Source: an uncultured Candidatus Saccharibacteria bacterium
GTDB taxonomy: Bacteria; Patescibacteria; Saccharimonadia; Saccharimonadales; JACDBH01
DNA length: 52,481 nt
Assembly: GCA_946479835.1 (NCBI GenBank)
Contig: CAMLHD010000001.1
Location: 1 to 52,481 of the forward strand
Direction: 5' to 3'
Positions 1 to 8,581 of this stretch are shown here, piece by piece. The notes beneath the pieces were generated by a model. The model was not told the origin of the DNA. It saw only the letters and a list, made by a program, of their open reading frames with translations, and made no database searches. The position numbers and the translations under genes are program-made. The number at the start of each line of letters is the position of its first letter. Within the stretch, counting starts at the first letter, position 1.

Positions 1-486
1 GGCCATCATGGCTTCGCCGCACGGGCTGTCGCTGGAGCGGATCATGGCATCTACGCATTCCAGCCTGGTCTGCGAGCCGCGTAGGATTTCATTAGGACTT
101 TGAGCGCCGGACTGAAAATCTTTGTAGCTTAAATAAGCGATATAAATCTTATATAAGCTGGCCGCAAACAGGGAAGTATCGGGCTCGTTGGAGCCTATCA
201 TTTTGTCGGCCCGCAGATCATAAACGGCTATATGGTAATCGGCTGACTGCTTGGCTATCCAGGCATCGATAGCAGGCTGAAGATCGGGGGCCTGATAAGC
301 TGGCTGCTGGTTCTCGCTGGTCTCAGGCTGCGAGTTTTGCTGTGTGCCATCCGGAGCCTCAGCTTTTTTACTGCCAACCAAGAACCAGTACCCCAATCCG
401 ATGAGGATAAAGAATGCGATAAGAGCAAAGAGTCGGCGTTTGGATGATTTTTTCTTCCGCGCCCGGTAAGTAGACCTGTATGCCAT
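1..486 (-). CDS. Serine beta-lactamase-like hydrolase, membrane-anchored, 3' end outside the window
   Basis: The frame is open from an ATG at 486 to the window edge (162 codons). After a Lys/Arg-rich cytoplasmic start comes one membrane segment (about residues 19-38), then a Gln/Pro-rich linker (45-68). The next part fits the class A beta-lactamase/transpeptidase-like fold: SLYK at 110-113 matches the catalytic Ser-x-x-Lys and SDS at 152-154 matches the SDN-type motif. The KTG motif would lie beyond the edge. Such proteins may be true beta-lactamases or cell-wall acting serine hydrolases; in a reduced genome the latter seems more likely, but this is inference. A TATAAT at 495-500 (reverse strand) ends 8 nt before the ATG, suggesting a leaderless transcript that diverges from the CapA gene. 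A GTG at 491 is out of frame with this reading and is not the start. Confidence 0.75.
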   Translation of the reverse strand, partial: MAYRSTYRARKKKSSKRRLFALIAFFILIGLGYWFLVGSKKAEAPDGTQQNSQPETSENQQPAYQAPDLQPAIDAWIAKQSADYHIAVYDLRADKMIGSNEPDTSLFAASLYKIYIAYLSYKDFQSGAQSPNEILRGSQTRLECVDAMIRSSDSPCGEAMMA

Positions 487-494
487 GCCACAAT

Positions 495-515
495 ATTATA
501 GCAACAGGTTATAAT
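495..515. promoter_or_regulatory. Back-to-back -10 boxes between the hydrolase and CapA genes
   Basis: TATAAT is read on the minus strand at 495-500 and on the plus strand at 510-515. They end 8 nt and 7 nt before the two start codons. I see no good -35 for either. The 36-bp intergenic gap leaves no room for ordinary 5' leaders. Confidence 0.55.
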
Positions 516-522
516 TAAGCGG

Positions 523-2106
523 ATGCAGAGTTATAGATACGAGATGGCGCGGCCCAAAAAGCGCCGCTGGCCGGTGTGGGCCGGGATAGCAGTTCTGGTT
601 CTTCTAGCCGGCGTACTGGTTTATAAATTTGTCCTGCCTTCGCCGGTGGAGCGGGCGGTGGACCAGCTTCAATTCGACGGCAGCGTCACCGAAAGCGAAA
701 AACAGACCATCCGCGATGCCATTACCACTCAGTCCAAAACCTACGGAGGCACGGTTCAGGCCAGCGTCAAAACCGCTACCGAAGCGGACAACGGCTTACT
801 GGTCACCGCCGCTTACGTGCCTGTTACCAACGTTTACGGCGTCAGGCAGAATCTGACAAAAGCGGAGCTGGCAAATCTGGCGGTATATGTGCCTGCCGAT
901 ATGGACGAAATGGCCCGCGGCGCGCTTGCCGAATCTTTGGGTTTGGACGGCAGCAAGCTGATGGCCATACAAGGCGAACTGAAAAATATCAGCGATGAGG
1001 CTGTGGCGTTCATTCCAGCCGATACTCTGACCGGTGAAGTTAAGCTGCTTAATTTCGAAGGCGCTTATTACCTCGACAGCTTCAATACAGGCGCGGTTTT
1101 CCGCCAAGCCGTATTCAGCGGCGGCGGAGCGGCAGCCTTGAGCGACCTTAAGCTCAACAGCCTGGCCGCCAAAGACACGACGCTCAAGGTCAATATGAGC
1201 GGAGTTACGGCGCTTACCCGCGTCATGATGCGCAAATTAAGCTCGGTCCGGGACCCGCTTTATTTCAGCGCCAAGATCGGCGAGTTTATGGCTGACGCCG
1301 ATATTACCCACGTATCGAATGAAGTTTCGTTCCGTTCCGGCTGTACGTACAGCAACGTATCATTCTGCTCTCCGCCGGAATTCATTGAAACGCTCAAGGC
1401 CAGCGGAGTGGATCTGGTAGAGATAACCGGCAACCACAATAACGACAACGGGAGCATATACAATACCGAAAGCATCAACCTGTATCACGGCCTAAACATG
1501 GCTACATTCGGCGGCGGACTCAACAGCACGGAGGCAGCCAAGCCTCATGTGGCAGAGCAGAAGGGCAGCAAGATAACCTTCATCGGCTACAACATGGCCG
1601 ATGGTGCCGGCAGCGGTGCGATTGCGCGCGAATCAACCGCCGGTGCGAATATCTACACAGAAGCCAAGGCTCGTGCTGACATTGAGGCAGCCAAGCAGAA
1701 CTCGCAGTTTGTGGTTGTAAATATCCAATACGCCGAATGCCAGGCTTATCCGGCTGGCTACGTAGAATTCCCTCAGTGCGACGGCGTGATTGGCGGCCAA
1801 GAAGAAGCGTTCCGCAAGATGATAGACCTGGGCGCTGATATGGTAGTGGGCTCATCGGCCCATCAGCCGCAGACCTATGAGCTTTATAAGGGCAAGCCGA
1901 TCTATTACGGACTGGGCAACATGTACTTCGACCAGACCCAGTGGCCAGGTACGGAAAGGGGCGTAATACTTACGCATTACTTCGTCGGCGGCAAACTGGT
2001 GCAGACCAAGCTGTCGCCAACCGTGTACGACCGAGATCTGCAGACCCGGTTGATGACTGGCGAAGAAGCTGTCTATCTGCTCGAAAGACTGAACGCGGCC
2101 CGTTAA
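523..2106 (+). CDS. CapA-family (PGA_cap) metallophosphatase-like protein
   Basis: A 527-residue protein with one N-terminal membrane segment (about 19-38), so the bulk is outside the cell. The C-terminal half has the pattern of the CapA/PgsA-type domain related to calcineurin-like phosphoesterases: a HVSNEVSF stretch, EITGNHNNDNG near residue 300, SSAHQPQTYE near 445 and YYGLGNMYFDQ shortly after. CapA proteins are named for poly-gamma-glutamate capsule formation, but many homologues have no known substrate and no pgs/cap partners are seen here. The start at 523 fits the -10 box at 510-515 as a leaderless start; a second in-frame ATG at 544 is possible. The stop overlaps the stop of the convergent gene. 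Confidence 0.8.
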   Translation: MQSYRYEMARPKKRRWPVWAGIAVLVLLAGVLVYKFVLPSPVERAVDQLQFDGSVTESEKQTIRDAITTQSKTYGGTVQASVKTATEADNGLLVTAAYVPVTNVYGVRQNLTKAELANLAVYVPADMDEMARGALAESLGLDGSKLMAIQGELKNISDEAVAFIPADTLTGEVKLLNFEGAYYLDSFNTGAVFRQAVFSGGGAAALSDLKLNSLAAKDTTLKVNMSGVTALTRVMMRKLSSVRDPLYFSAKIGEFMADADITHVSNEVSFRSGCTYSNVSFCSPPEFIETLKASGVDLVEITGNHNNDNGSIYNTESINLYHGLNMATFGGGLNSTEAAKPHVAEQKGSKITFIGYNMADGAGSGAIARESTAGANIYTEAKARADIEAAKQNSQFVVVNIQYAECQAYPAGYVEFPQCDGVIGGQEEAFRKMIDLGADMVVGSSAHQPQTYELYKGKPIYYGLGNMYFDQTQWPGTERGVILTHYFVGGKLVQTKLSPTVYDRDLQTRLMTGEEAVYLLERLNAAR

Positions 2107-2723
2107 GAACTAGGCTTTGGTTCCGGTGGGCCCAACAGAGTGGAAGCACTGTCGTAACTGGTTTTCAACAGGCCTTTCAGGGTCTTGCTGTCGGTACTGT
2201 CGAAGATATTCTGAAGATCATTGGCGTAAGCCGCCAAAAGCTGGGTAATGGTTGCCTTGAAGACCTCATCGTAGCGGTTGTTGGCGGCCGCTGTTGCCAG
2301 GTCTTTGTCAGTTTCGGGGTTCTGGCCGGCGTTCAGCCTGTCGCTTTTAACTTCCGAACCCTGGCTTTCCAAGTAAACAAGAGTGTCCTGCAGCTGGCTG
2401 CTCAGGCTCATCTGAGTTGTAGCGGCAAAGGCTCTGGTAGCCGGATCGCGGGCTTCTTTGGCGCCAAGCCCTGCCACGCGGGCGATTTCCTGCTGGTCGA
2501 CGGCTAAGCTGCGCAGGGCAGAAATGGGTGCTTTGCCAGCCGAACTTATAACGCTGAAGACTATGCTCACCAGGATCATAAAGATTACCGCTCCGCCGAT
2601 GACGATTATGAAGCGCTGCTTGGTCGAGCTGCCGAAGCCTACCCCCGGCCGCTTAGGCGGCTGAACGGGGTTGGTAATGAAATCATAAGGATTAGACGGC
2701 GGCGCCGGAGAGTTCGGATTCAT
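2103..2723 (-). CDS. Small membrane-anchored protein of unknown function
   Basis: I do not recognise this protein. It has a Pro/Asn-rich cytoplasmic N-terminus, one strong membrane segment (about residues 38-62 from the 2723 start) and an Ala/Ser/Gln-rich, largely helical outer domain of about 140 residues that ends in a Pro/Ser tail. The reading frame can begin at 2735, but I prefer the ATG at 2723: a TATGCT -10 box lies on the minus strand at 2731-2736, 7 nt upstream, as in other leaderless genes of this window. The gene is convergent with the CapA gene, and the two stop codons overlap. Confidence 0.6.
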   Translation of the reverse strand: MNPNSPAPPSNPYDFITNPVQPPKRPGVGFGSSTKQRFIIVIGGAVIFMILVSIVFSVISSAGKAPISALRSLAVDQQEIARVAGLGAKEARDPATRAFAATTQMSLSSQLQDTLVYLESQGSEVKSDRLNAGQNPETDKDLATAAANNRYDEVFKATITQLLAAYANDLQNIFDSTDSKTLKGLLKTSYDSASTLLGPPEPKPSS

Positions 2724-2743
2724 TAGCATAAGCATACCAGATT

Positions 2744-2788
2744 ATGAGACACCCTTTTAGGGTTTCTCATCTTGCCGGGCACCGGCAA
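2744..2788. repeat. Two adjacent inverted repeats upstream of dnaG
   Basis: The first arm ATGAGA (2744-2749) plus ACCC (2751-2754) pairs with GGGT (2760-2763) plus TCTCAT (2765-2770), with one mismatch and a 5-nt centre. Immediately after it, TTGCCGG (2772-2778) pairs perfectly with CCGGCAA (2782-2788) around a 3-nt loop. They lie in the 148-bp gap between divergent genes. They could be operators, since neither is followed by a T-run as a terminator would be. Confidence 0.55.
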
Positions 2789-2871
2789 AGCCGGATGCTC
2801 GGACTGCTCTTCCCAATTACGCTTAAAACCTTATGCTTTCAGCTTTGGTCTAGAAGCTTTAAGCTTAATTC

Positions 2872-4626
2872 ATGGATGCGGTGTCTGAGGTAAAAGCCAA
2901 ATTGTCTATAGAGGATGTGATTTCCGAATATGTCCAACTGAAGCGTGCCGGCCGCAATCTGAAAGGCTTGAGCCCGTTTTCTAACGAAAAGACGCCGAGT
3001 TTTATGGTAAGTCCCGAAAAACAGATCTGGCACGATTTTTCATCGGGCAAGGGCGGTGATATGTTCAGCTTCATCCAAGAAGTGGAAGGGCTGGACTTCA
3101 AGGCTTCCTTAGAGCTGCTGGCGCGCAAGGCCGGTGTTGACCTGGAACAGTTCCGGAGCAATGTCAAAAGCAACGCCAAAGAGAAAGAACGCCTTTATAA
3201 TGCGCTTGATCTGTCGGCTAAGTTTTATCAAGCCCAGCTTAAGAACAACACCAAAGCGCTGGAGTATCTGCTTAAGAAACGTGCTTTTACCAAAGAGACC
3301 GTACTTTTGTTCAAGCTGGGCTATTCTCCCAATACCGGAGATGCGCTGTATAAGTTTTTGAAATCAAAGAACTTCAGCGACGATGACATGACGCGCGCCG
3401 GCTTGGTCACAAAGCGGTACCGTGGTCCAGGCGACATGTTCCGCGGGCGGATCATGGTGCCTCTATCCGACGCCCAAGGGCGAGTGGTGGGTTTCACGGC
3501 TAGGCTGCTCAACGACGATCCCGATGCTCCAAAATACATCAACACCCCGGCCACGCTGCTTTATGACAAAGGCCGTCAGGTCTACGGCCTGCACCTGGCC
3601 AAAGACTCTATACGGAAGATGGGCTTCGCGGTGGTGGTTGAAGGCAACCTGGACGTGATTGCCAGCCATCAGGCCGATGTTAAAAACGTCGTAGCCGCCG
3701 CCGGTACCGCCCTGACCGAAAACCACCTGAAGGATTTAGGACGGTTTGCCGGCGATATCCGCTTCGCGTTCGATTCCGATCGGGCCGGCATCAATGCTAC
3801 GGAGCGGGCTATCCCACTGGCTCAAAAAGTCGGTGTGAACGTCAGTATCATCACAATTCCGGACGGCAAGGATCCGGACGAGCTGGTTCGCAAGGATCCG
3901 AAGCTTTGGCAGCAAGCTATCGACAAGCATCAGTACTCGGTTGACTGGCTGATTGAGCGTTATCAAGGCTTGCTGGACATGGAGTCAGGCAAAGGCAAGA
4001 GAGAGTTCACCGACGTCGTATTACAAGTTATCCGCGGCCTTAGCGATCATGTGGAACAGGATCATTACGCCGGAGAACTGGCCAAGATCATCGGTGTCAG
4101 CAAGCAGGCGGTATCGGCCAAGCTCAAAGAACAGCCCAAAGGCGCGCTCAAACGCCTCAAAAAACCGGCTGCGGCGCCGGAACCCGAATCAAAAGAAGTT
4201 ATAGAACAGCGCAAAGCCGAGCAGCATTTCCTGGCGCTTATCCTGATGCAGCCGAGTTTGCGCGCCAAGGCCGAATTTGTTACGCGCGAGATGTTCAGTG
4301 ATCCCAAGGCCAAAGAGCTGTACGAATTCCTAAAGGCCAATCCCGACTTCAGCGGCCAAAACAAAGGTATAAAAGCATTGCAATCGATTGCCGATTATGT
4401 AAAAATTACTATATTACAATTCGATGAGTTATATCGATCGCTCGAGTTTACAGAACTTCAATACGAAGTCGCTCGACTGCAAGAACGCCTAGTGGCGAGT
4501 TATGTCAAACAACAGAAACAGCTGTTATCGGAGCGCATGGATGCGGCCGATGATGATGAGGTCCGCCGTTTGCTAACGGCCGACAAAGAGTTGAATAATC
4601 TCCTAAAGCTAACGAAAAGGACTTAG
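2872..4626 (+). CDS. dnaG: DNA primase, zinc-ligand-less
   Basis: DnaG makes the RNA primers for replication. The 584 residues show the N-terminal CHC2-type domain (1-100), the catalytic core with the TOPRIM motifs EGNLDVI (about 256) and DSDRAG (about 300), and a C-terminal helical domain of the helicase-binding type (from about 440). The zinc-binding domain is odd. The usual C-P-F-H reads S-P-F-S (in LSPFSNEKTPSF), and the usual C-F-G-C-G reads D-F-S-S-G (in WHDFSSGKGGD), so all four zinc ligands are missing while the surrounding fold is conserved. The stop codon TAG is followed directly by rpoD, as in the classical macromolecular synthesis operon; no rpsU is present. Confidence 0.96.
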   Translation: MDAVSEVKAKLSIEDVISEYVQLKRAGRNLKGLSPFSNEKTPSFMVSPEKQIWHDFSSGKGGDMFSFIQEVEGLDFKASLELLARKAGVDLEQFRSNVKSNAKEKERLYNALDLSAKFYQAQLKNNTKALEYLLKKRAFTKETVLLFKLGYSPNTGDALYKFLKSKNFSDDDMTRAGLVTKRYRGPGDMFRGRIMVPLSDAQGRVVGFTARLLNDDPDAPKYINTPATLLYDKGRQVYGLHLAKDSIRKMGFAVVVEGNLDVIASHQADVKNVVAAAGTALTENHLKDLGRFAGDIRFAFDSDRAGINATERAIPLAQKVGVNVSIITIPDGKDPDELVRKDPKLWQQAIDKHQYSVDWLIERYQGLLDMESGKGKREFTDVVLQVIRGLSDHVEQDHYAGELAKIIGVSKQAVSAKLKEQPKGALKRLKKPAAAPEPESKEVIEQRKAEQHFLALILMQPSLRAKAEFVTREMFSDPKAKELYEFLKANPDFSGQNKGIKALQSIADYVKITILQFDELYRSLEFTELQYEVARLQERLVASYVKQQKQLLSERMDAADDDEVRRLLTADKELNNLLKLTKRT

Positions 4627-5742
4627 ATGCCAAACGATAAGGATGCCAAAGAAGCTGCTTTGAAGGCGGCTAAGGAAAAACTGCTTGTTAAAGGTAAGAA
4701 AGACGGCAAGCTGGATCAGCGCGACATTTTTGCCGCTATTCCTGACACGCCCGAAAATGTCGATCTGCTAGACCAGCTTTACACGGAACTCGGTGATAAC
4801 AATATCGAATTAGTCAGCGCCACCGAACCCAGCGCCGAGGACTTTACCGACGAGTGGGCCGGTGAAGACGGTGAAGAAATAGTCCTGGACGACAAGGTCT
4901 ACCTGGATGATATCGCCGATGACTCAGTGCGTTTGTATCTGCGCGAAATCGGCAAGATCCCGCTATTGACCGCCGAACAAGAGCTGGCCCTAGCCAAACG
5001 CGTAGTGGCCGGCGAAAAAAGAGCCAAGGACGAAATGGCCGAAGCCAACATGCGCCTGGTCGTATCTATCGCCAAGCGCTACGTGGGCCGCGGCTTGGAT
5101 CTGCTGGATCTTATCCAAGAAGGCAATACCGGCCTGCTACGCGCCGTCGAAAAATTCGATCCGGATAAAGGCTTTAAATTTTCTACCTACGCCACCTGGT
5201 GGATCCGCCAGGCTATCACCCGTGCCATCGCAGATCAAGCTCGTACCATCCGTATTCCGGTGCACATGGTTGAGACCATAAACAAGCTGCTGCGCACCCA
5301 GCGTCGTCTGACCCAGGAGCTCAACCGCGAACCAACTAACGAAGAAATCGCCAAAGAAATGGAAATCGAAGTCGAAAAAGTCGAGCACATCATGAAGATT
5401 AAGCAGGATATTTCCAGCCTGGACGCTTCGGTGCGTGACGACGAGGAAGACTCAGTGTTAGGTGATTTTATTGAAGACGAGGATACCGTTTCTCCAGAAG
5501 AATCGGCCGCCGGCCAGCTGCTCAAAGAACAGGTCAAGGATCTGCTGGGTTCACTCACCGAGCGCGAACAAAAGATCTTGAAACTACGCTTTGGCCTGGA
5601 AGACGGCAAGAGCCACACGCTTGAAGAAGTCGGCCAGGAATTCTCAGTGACCCGCGAACGCATCCGCCAGATCGAAGCCAAGGCGCTAGCTAAGCTACGC
5701 AAGCACAAAGATTCCAAAAAACTCCTGGATTACATCAAATAA
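4627..5742 (+). CDS. rpoD: Primary sigma factor (sigma-70)
   Basis: This directs RNA polymerase to housekeeping promoters. The 371-residue protein has an acidic region 1.1-like start, region 1.2 ([16 protein letters not shown]), region 2 with the -10-recognition helix ([12 protein letters not shown], about 188-199), region 3, and region 4 with the -35-recognition helix-turn-helix (about 332-355). The ATG directly follows the dnaG stop, and its Shine-Dalgarno AAAAGGA lies in the last codons of dnaG, so the two are co-transcribed and probably coupled. The standard region 2 and 4 sequences agree with the TTGACA/TATAAT promoters seen across the window. Confidence 0.97.
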   Translation: MPNDKDAKEAALKAAKEKLLVKGKKDGKLDQRDIFAAIPDTPENVDLLDQLYTELGDNNIELVSATEPSAEDFTDEWAGEDGEEIVLDDKVYLDDIADDSVRLYLREIGKIPLLTAEQELALAKRVVAGEKRAKDEMAEANMRLVVSIAKRYVGRGLDLLDLIQEGNTGLLRAVEKFDPDKGFKFSTYATWWIRQAITRAIADQARTIRIPVHMVETINKLLRTQRRLTQELNREPTNEEIAKEMEIEVEKVEHIMKIKQDISSLDASVRDDEEDSVLGDFIEDEDTVSPEESAAGQLLKEQVKDLLGSLTEREQKILKLRFGLEDGKSHTLEEVGQEFSVTRERIRQIEAKALAKLRKHKDSKKLLDYIK

Positions 5743-5743
5743 C

Positions 5744-6634
5744 TTAGGCTGCTTCCGTCAGTTCTGACGGCATATCAGCAATGATGCGAAGGCGCTCGGC
5801 CATGCCGTTAATTATCTGATTGATTTCACTAATTTTTTCGGCAGGCACGCGGTGGTCTCCGTAAAGCAGGTCCGCTAGCCTACCCTGCATACTAGGTGGA
5901 TACTCATCAGCATTTGACCCTGCAAACTTCGCAATCTCTGCGGCAAGCTCTATGCCTACATAAGCATCTACGTTATTCGCAAAGTACAAATCACCCCTTC
6001 TGTCGGCAAGCAACTCAAAAGCCCTTTCTGTAAACAGCGGCCAAACCGTATTGTGGATCGCCATGTCATGGGCGCATACGCCTATGTGGCTGCTGACCAA
6101 AATTTGGCGCCGCTCGGCTGCGTCCTCCATCTGCTTGCGTGTAAAAGCAGGTTGGTCTATGCCTACGAGCTGGGGCGCAAAGCCTGTACGTCCGCGCAAG
6201 TAATCCAGGACGGAAGCGTAGCGCTCGGCGGAAGGGATAGACAGGGCAGTAGTGCCCGGAAGGTCAACGATCTCACTCACGAAGCCTATGTTATTGGTAG
6301 ACCAGCTGAAACCCATCACGCTCAGCGCTTTGCCTAGCAGGGGCGGGATATCCAGTCTTTTAAGCGTCGTAAAATCTCCCACGATTTCACCCAAAGGCGG
6401 TGTGCCCGAATTACTATTGATCGGTCTTGCTATAAGCGGCGCTTGCTCGCACGGAACCACATTGTGAACATATGTCAGGCTGTCATCCGGGTTGGAGTAA
6501 ACCATCAGCTCATCATAATAGGGGTATTTGCTCGCTACGCGCTCGTTGAAGTTATCATCCCATTGCACGAGCCGGGCCTCAGGCCGGATGTCCGTTTCCA
6601 AATTTAATGCGTGCGCCTCAAAGCCGGCTGCCAT
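5744..6634 (-). CDS. Conserved-looking protein of unknown function, 296 aa
   Basis: I do not recognise a family. It is soluble, with no signal or membrane segment. It is acidic, with a predicted helical C-terminal half, and contains HIGVCAHDMAIHN around the middle and Cys/His residues that might bind metal (inference only). The frame could begin at 6697, but the ATG at 6634 is better placed. On the minus strand TTGACA (6667-6672), a 17-bp spacer and TGTAAT (6644-6649) end 9 nt before it. The longer start would place the promoter inside the gene and overlap the divergent kinase. Its 3' end abuts rpoD in convergent orientation. Confidence 0.65.
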   Translation of the reverse strand: MAAGFEAHALNLETDIRPEARLVQWDDNFNERVASKYPYYDELMVYSNPDDSLTYVHNVVPCEQAPLIARPINSNSGTPPLGEIVGDFTTLKRLDIPPLLGKALSVMGFSWSTNNIGFVSEIVDLPGTTALSIPSAERYASVLDYLRGRTGFAPQLVGIDQPAFTRKQMEDAAERRQILVSSHIGVCAHDMAIHNTVWPLFTERAFELLADRRGDLYFANNVDAYVGIELAAEIAKFAGSNADEYPPSMQGRLADLLYGDHRVPAEKISEINQIINGMAERLRIIADMPSELTEAA

Positions 6635-6643
6635 AATATAATA

Positions 6644-6691
6644 ATTACAACAAAAAACGTATGTTTTGTCAAACAGCGCATCTGTTACAAT
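6644..6691. promoter_or_regulatory. Overlapping divergent promoters
   Basis: Minus strand: TTGACA 6667-6672, 17-bp spacer, TGTAAT 6644-6649, then 9 nt to the ATG at 6634. Plus strand: TACAAT at 6686-6691, 6 nt before the ATG at 6698. Only 63 bp separate the two start codons, so the polymerase footprints overlap and the genes probably compete for transcription. Confidence 0.65.
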
Positions 6692-6697
6692 ATCCAC

Positions 6698-7261
6698 ATG
6701 ATTATCGGTTTATCGGGGACATTTGCCAGTGGCAAGGACACGCTGGCCAAGCACCTCATGCAGTCCAAAAACTTTATGCACGTGTCTACAGGTGATATGG
6801 TCCGGGCCGTGGCTGAAGCTGAATATGGCAACACCGAACGGCCGACGCTCCTAAAGACCGCCAACGAACTGCGCCGCAAACGCGGCCCCGGCGTCTTGGC
6901 AGATCTAGGCATCGAAAAATACGTAGCTGAAGGCAGCGGCTTCAACGGCCTGGTAATCAGCGGCGTACGTACGCTGGGTGAGGCGACCGCCATACAGACC
7001 AACGGCGGCATCATCGTCTTCGTTGATGCGCCCATGGATCTCCGCTACAAACGTATCCAGGACCGCAAGCGGGCCAATGAAGAGAGCTTAAGCTTGGAAG
7101 ATTTCAAGAAAAGTGAAGAAGAAGAGACCAGGACCGATCACAGCGATCCGTACGTGCAGGATCTGGCCGGTGTGCGCGAGCTGGCCGACATTATCGTGAC
7201 CAATGATAACAACCTCGAGATGTTCTTTGCCGATGCCGAGCAAAAACTTGGCTTAGGCTAA
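6698..7261 (+). CDS. P-loop nucleoside/nucleotide kinase-like protein
   Basis: The protein opens with a Walker A loop, GLSGTFASGKDT, followed by HVSTGDMVR. That is the arrangement of small P-loop kinases (dephospho-CoA kinase, NMP kinase and related archaeal-type kinases). Later segments IVFVDAPMDLRYKRI and the Arg/Lys-rich RKRANEES resemble the strand and lid that follow in that family. The substrate cannot be read from the sequence. A longer frame begins at 6611, but the true start is surely the ATG at 6698: it puts the P-loop at the usual residue 4-15 and lies 6 nt after a -10 box. About 187 residues. Confidence 0.75.
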   Translation: MIIGLSGTFASGKDTLAKHLMQSKNFMHVSTGDMVRAVAEAEYGNTERPTLLKTANELRRKRGPGVLADLGIEKYVAEGSGFNGLVISGVRTLGEATAIQTNGGIIVFVDAPMDLRYKRIQDRKRANEESLSLEDFKKSEEEETRTDHSDPYVQDLAGVRELADIIVTNDNNLEMFFADAEQKLGLG

Positions 7262-7272
7262 GCCAGATAAGA

Positions 7273-7300
7273 TTGACAATTTCTAAAAAAGTATTATAAT
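7273..7300 (+). promoter_or_regulatory. Promoter of the 7343 gene
   Basis: TTGACA at 7273-7278, a 16-bp spacer and TATAAT at 7295-7300 form a near-consensus sigma-70 promoter. The expected start of transcription is near 7307, giving a leader of about 36 nt that is A/T-rich and has no clear Shine-Dalgarno site. Confidence 0.75.
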
Positions 7301-7342
7301 TTACAACATTAACTGATTATCAAAATTTAAATACAGGTTACA

Positions 7343-8335
7343 ATGACAAACCCAGAAACTTCATTGGCTCAGTCTCCCGAACAGTTTGCCTTGGCTGCGG
7401 TCGAAGAATTTATAGACAGCCCTCAGCTAGAAACCTTAACCGCTTCTTTTGGGTATGAGGATGATCCGCAGGCTGATTACGCAACCCGGCTGCATAGTTT
7501 ACGGGGATTCTCCAATCAAAATTGGGACAAGCGGGCTGGCAAAGAGCGCTGGGAAGCCGGCGTTATGGAGCTAACCGAAGAACAGGAAGCGGCAATAGTC
7601 GAATTTGCTAAGTCTGCCGGCATGTGGGACTCGACTACGCCAACCCTAGCCCCAGATCTGGTGGCTGTATTAGGCGGCGGCAATATGTCAGCGCTGCTCA
7701 GGCAGCGTTATATGCTCGAACTGGGATTGCATCCCGAAGCGGTCGTGCTGATGGGGTCCAATCGCAAGCTTGGCGACGCGGAACGCAAGACGGTTTCGGG
7801 TTACGCGCCGGAAGCTGATACCGAAGCCGAAATGATGGAAGCCGGCTACGAGCATCTTACCGATCGCAAGCCGGTAGAAGACCTGTTGATTCGCAATCCG
7901 GTTGAGCGCAGGCACGACAATTTCTTTAAAGACCGCAACAGCGGCGTGGTAGTGCCCTTGGACGAAGGCCTCCAATTAGCGCGCATAAAGGTCTACGAAG
8001 GCGACGGCTATCCGGTATTTTCAATCACGGCACCAAAACGCGAAGGCGAGCTGCGCCCTAATACCACCGACACATACACATTGCTCGAAACTTTGGCGGG
8101 CGAAGGCTACCTCGGTCCTGATAAAACCATGACAGTCGTAACCACCGGCCTTTATGTGCCGTTCCAGCGCTTTGACGCCTTAAAACGCATTACTCTTAAA
8201 ACGGGCGCCCGGGTTGAAGTTGTGGGCTATGGGCATGAATATGCCGGGATCGAGCGCAAGCCTCAAGACCTTTTGCAGGAGATAAATTCTGCTATCAACT
8301 CAGCTTCCTGGCTGATGAACGAACTAGAAGCCTAA
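7343..8335 (+). CDS. Protein of unknown function, 330 aa
   Basis: A soluble, acidic protein I cannot assign. There is no signal peptide or membrane segment. The central part, APDLVAVLGGGNMSALLRQR, has a Gly-rich turn after a hydrophobic strand, and VVLMGSNRKL and MTVVTTGLYVPFQRFDALK look like alternating strands and helices of an alpha/beta fold. This could fit a nucleotide- or sugar-binding protein, but no catalytic motif is clear. The preceding promoter is strong, so it is probably well expressed as a single gene. Confidence 0.7.
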   Translation: MTNPETSLAQSPEQFALAAVEEFIDSPQLETLTASFGYEDDPQADYATRLHSLRGFSNQNWDKRAGKERWEAGVMELTEEQEAAIVEFAKSAGMWDSTTPTLAPDLVAVLGGGNMSALLRQRYMLELGLHPEAVVLMGSNRKLGDAERKTVSGYAPEADTEAEMMEAGYEHLTDRKPVEDLLIRNPVERRHDNFFKDRNSGVVVPLDEGLQLARIKVYEGDGYPVFSITAPKREGELRPNTTDTYTLLETLAGEGYLGPDKTMTVVTTGLYVPFQRFDALKRITLKTGARVEVVGYGHEYAGIERKPQDLLQEINSAINSASWLMNELEA

Positions 8336-8402
8336 TTGTTTTAATATCCTGCTCGATATTTTGTGAAATTCCTAACTTTATCCGGTTTGGATATGGGGTT
8401 TA

Positions 8403-8495
8403 ATGGTATCTGCGTTTAAAAATTTATTCCGGTCGCTTAAAGAGACGCTGCTTATTTTGACTCTTCTGGTATGGCTTTGCGGGATGGACTTTTAG
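8403..8495 (+). CDS. Possible 30-residue hydrophobic peptide
   Basis: A short frame from the ATG at 8403 to the TAG at 8495. It encodes a basic amphipathic start (KNLFRSLKE) followed by a very hydrophobic run (LLILTLLVWLCG), like a small membrane peptide or type I toxin. A weak TATGGG lies 5 nt before the ATG. It sits in a 246-bp gap with no other gene. The evidence is only the composition and the position, so it may be chance. Confidence 0.25.
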   Translation: MVSAFKNLFRSLKETLLILTLLVWLCGMDF

Positions 8496-8581
8496 TTCCA
8501 TTAATTTTTGTTTGCCGCGAAGAAAAACCAGGACAGCCACAAAAGAGTACCTAGGAGGTGGGACCGGCTAACGGAGGAACT

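Noticed and set aside
6611..6697. N-terminal extension of the P-loop kinase
   Set aside because: It would overlap the divergent gene and contain both promoters; the P-loop is at its normal place from the ATG at 6698.
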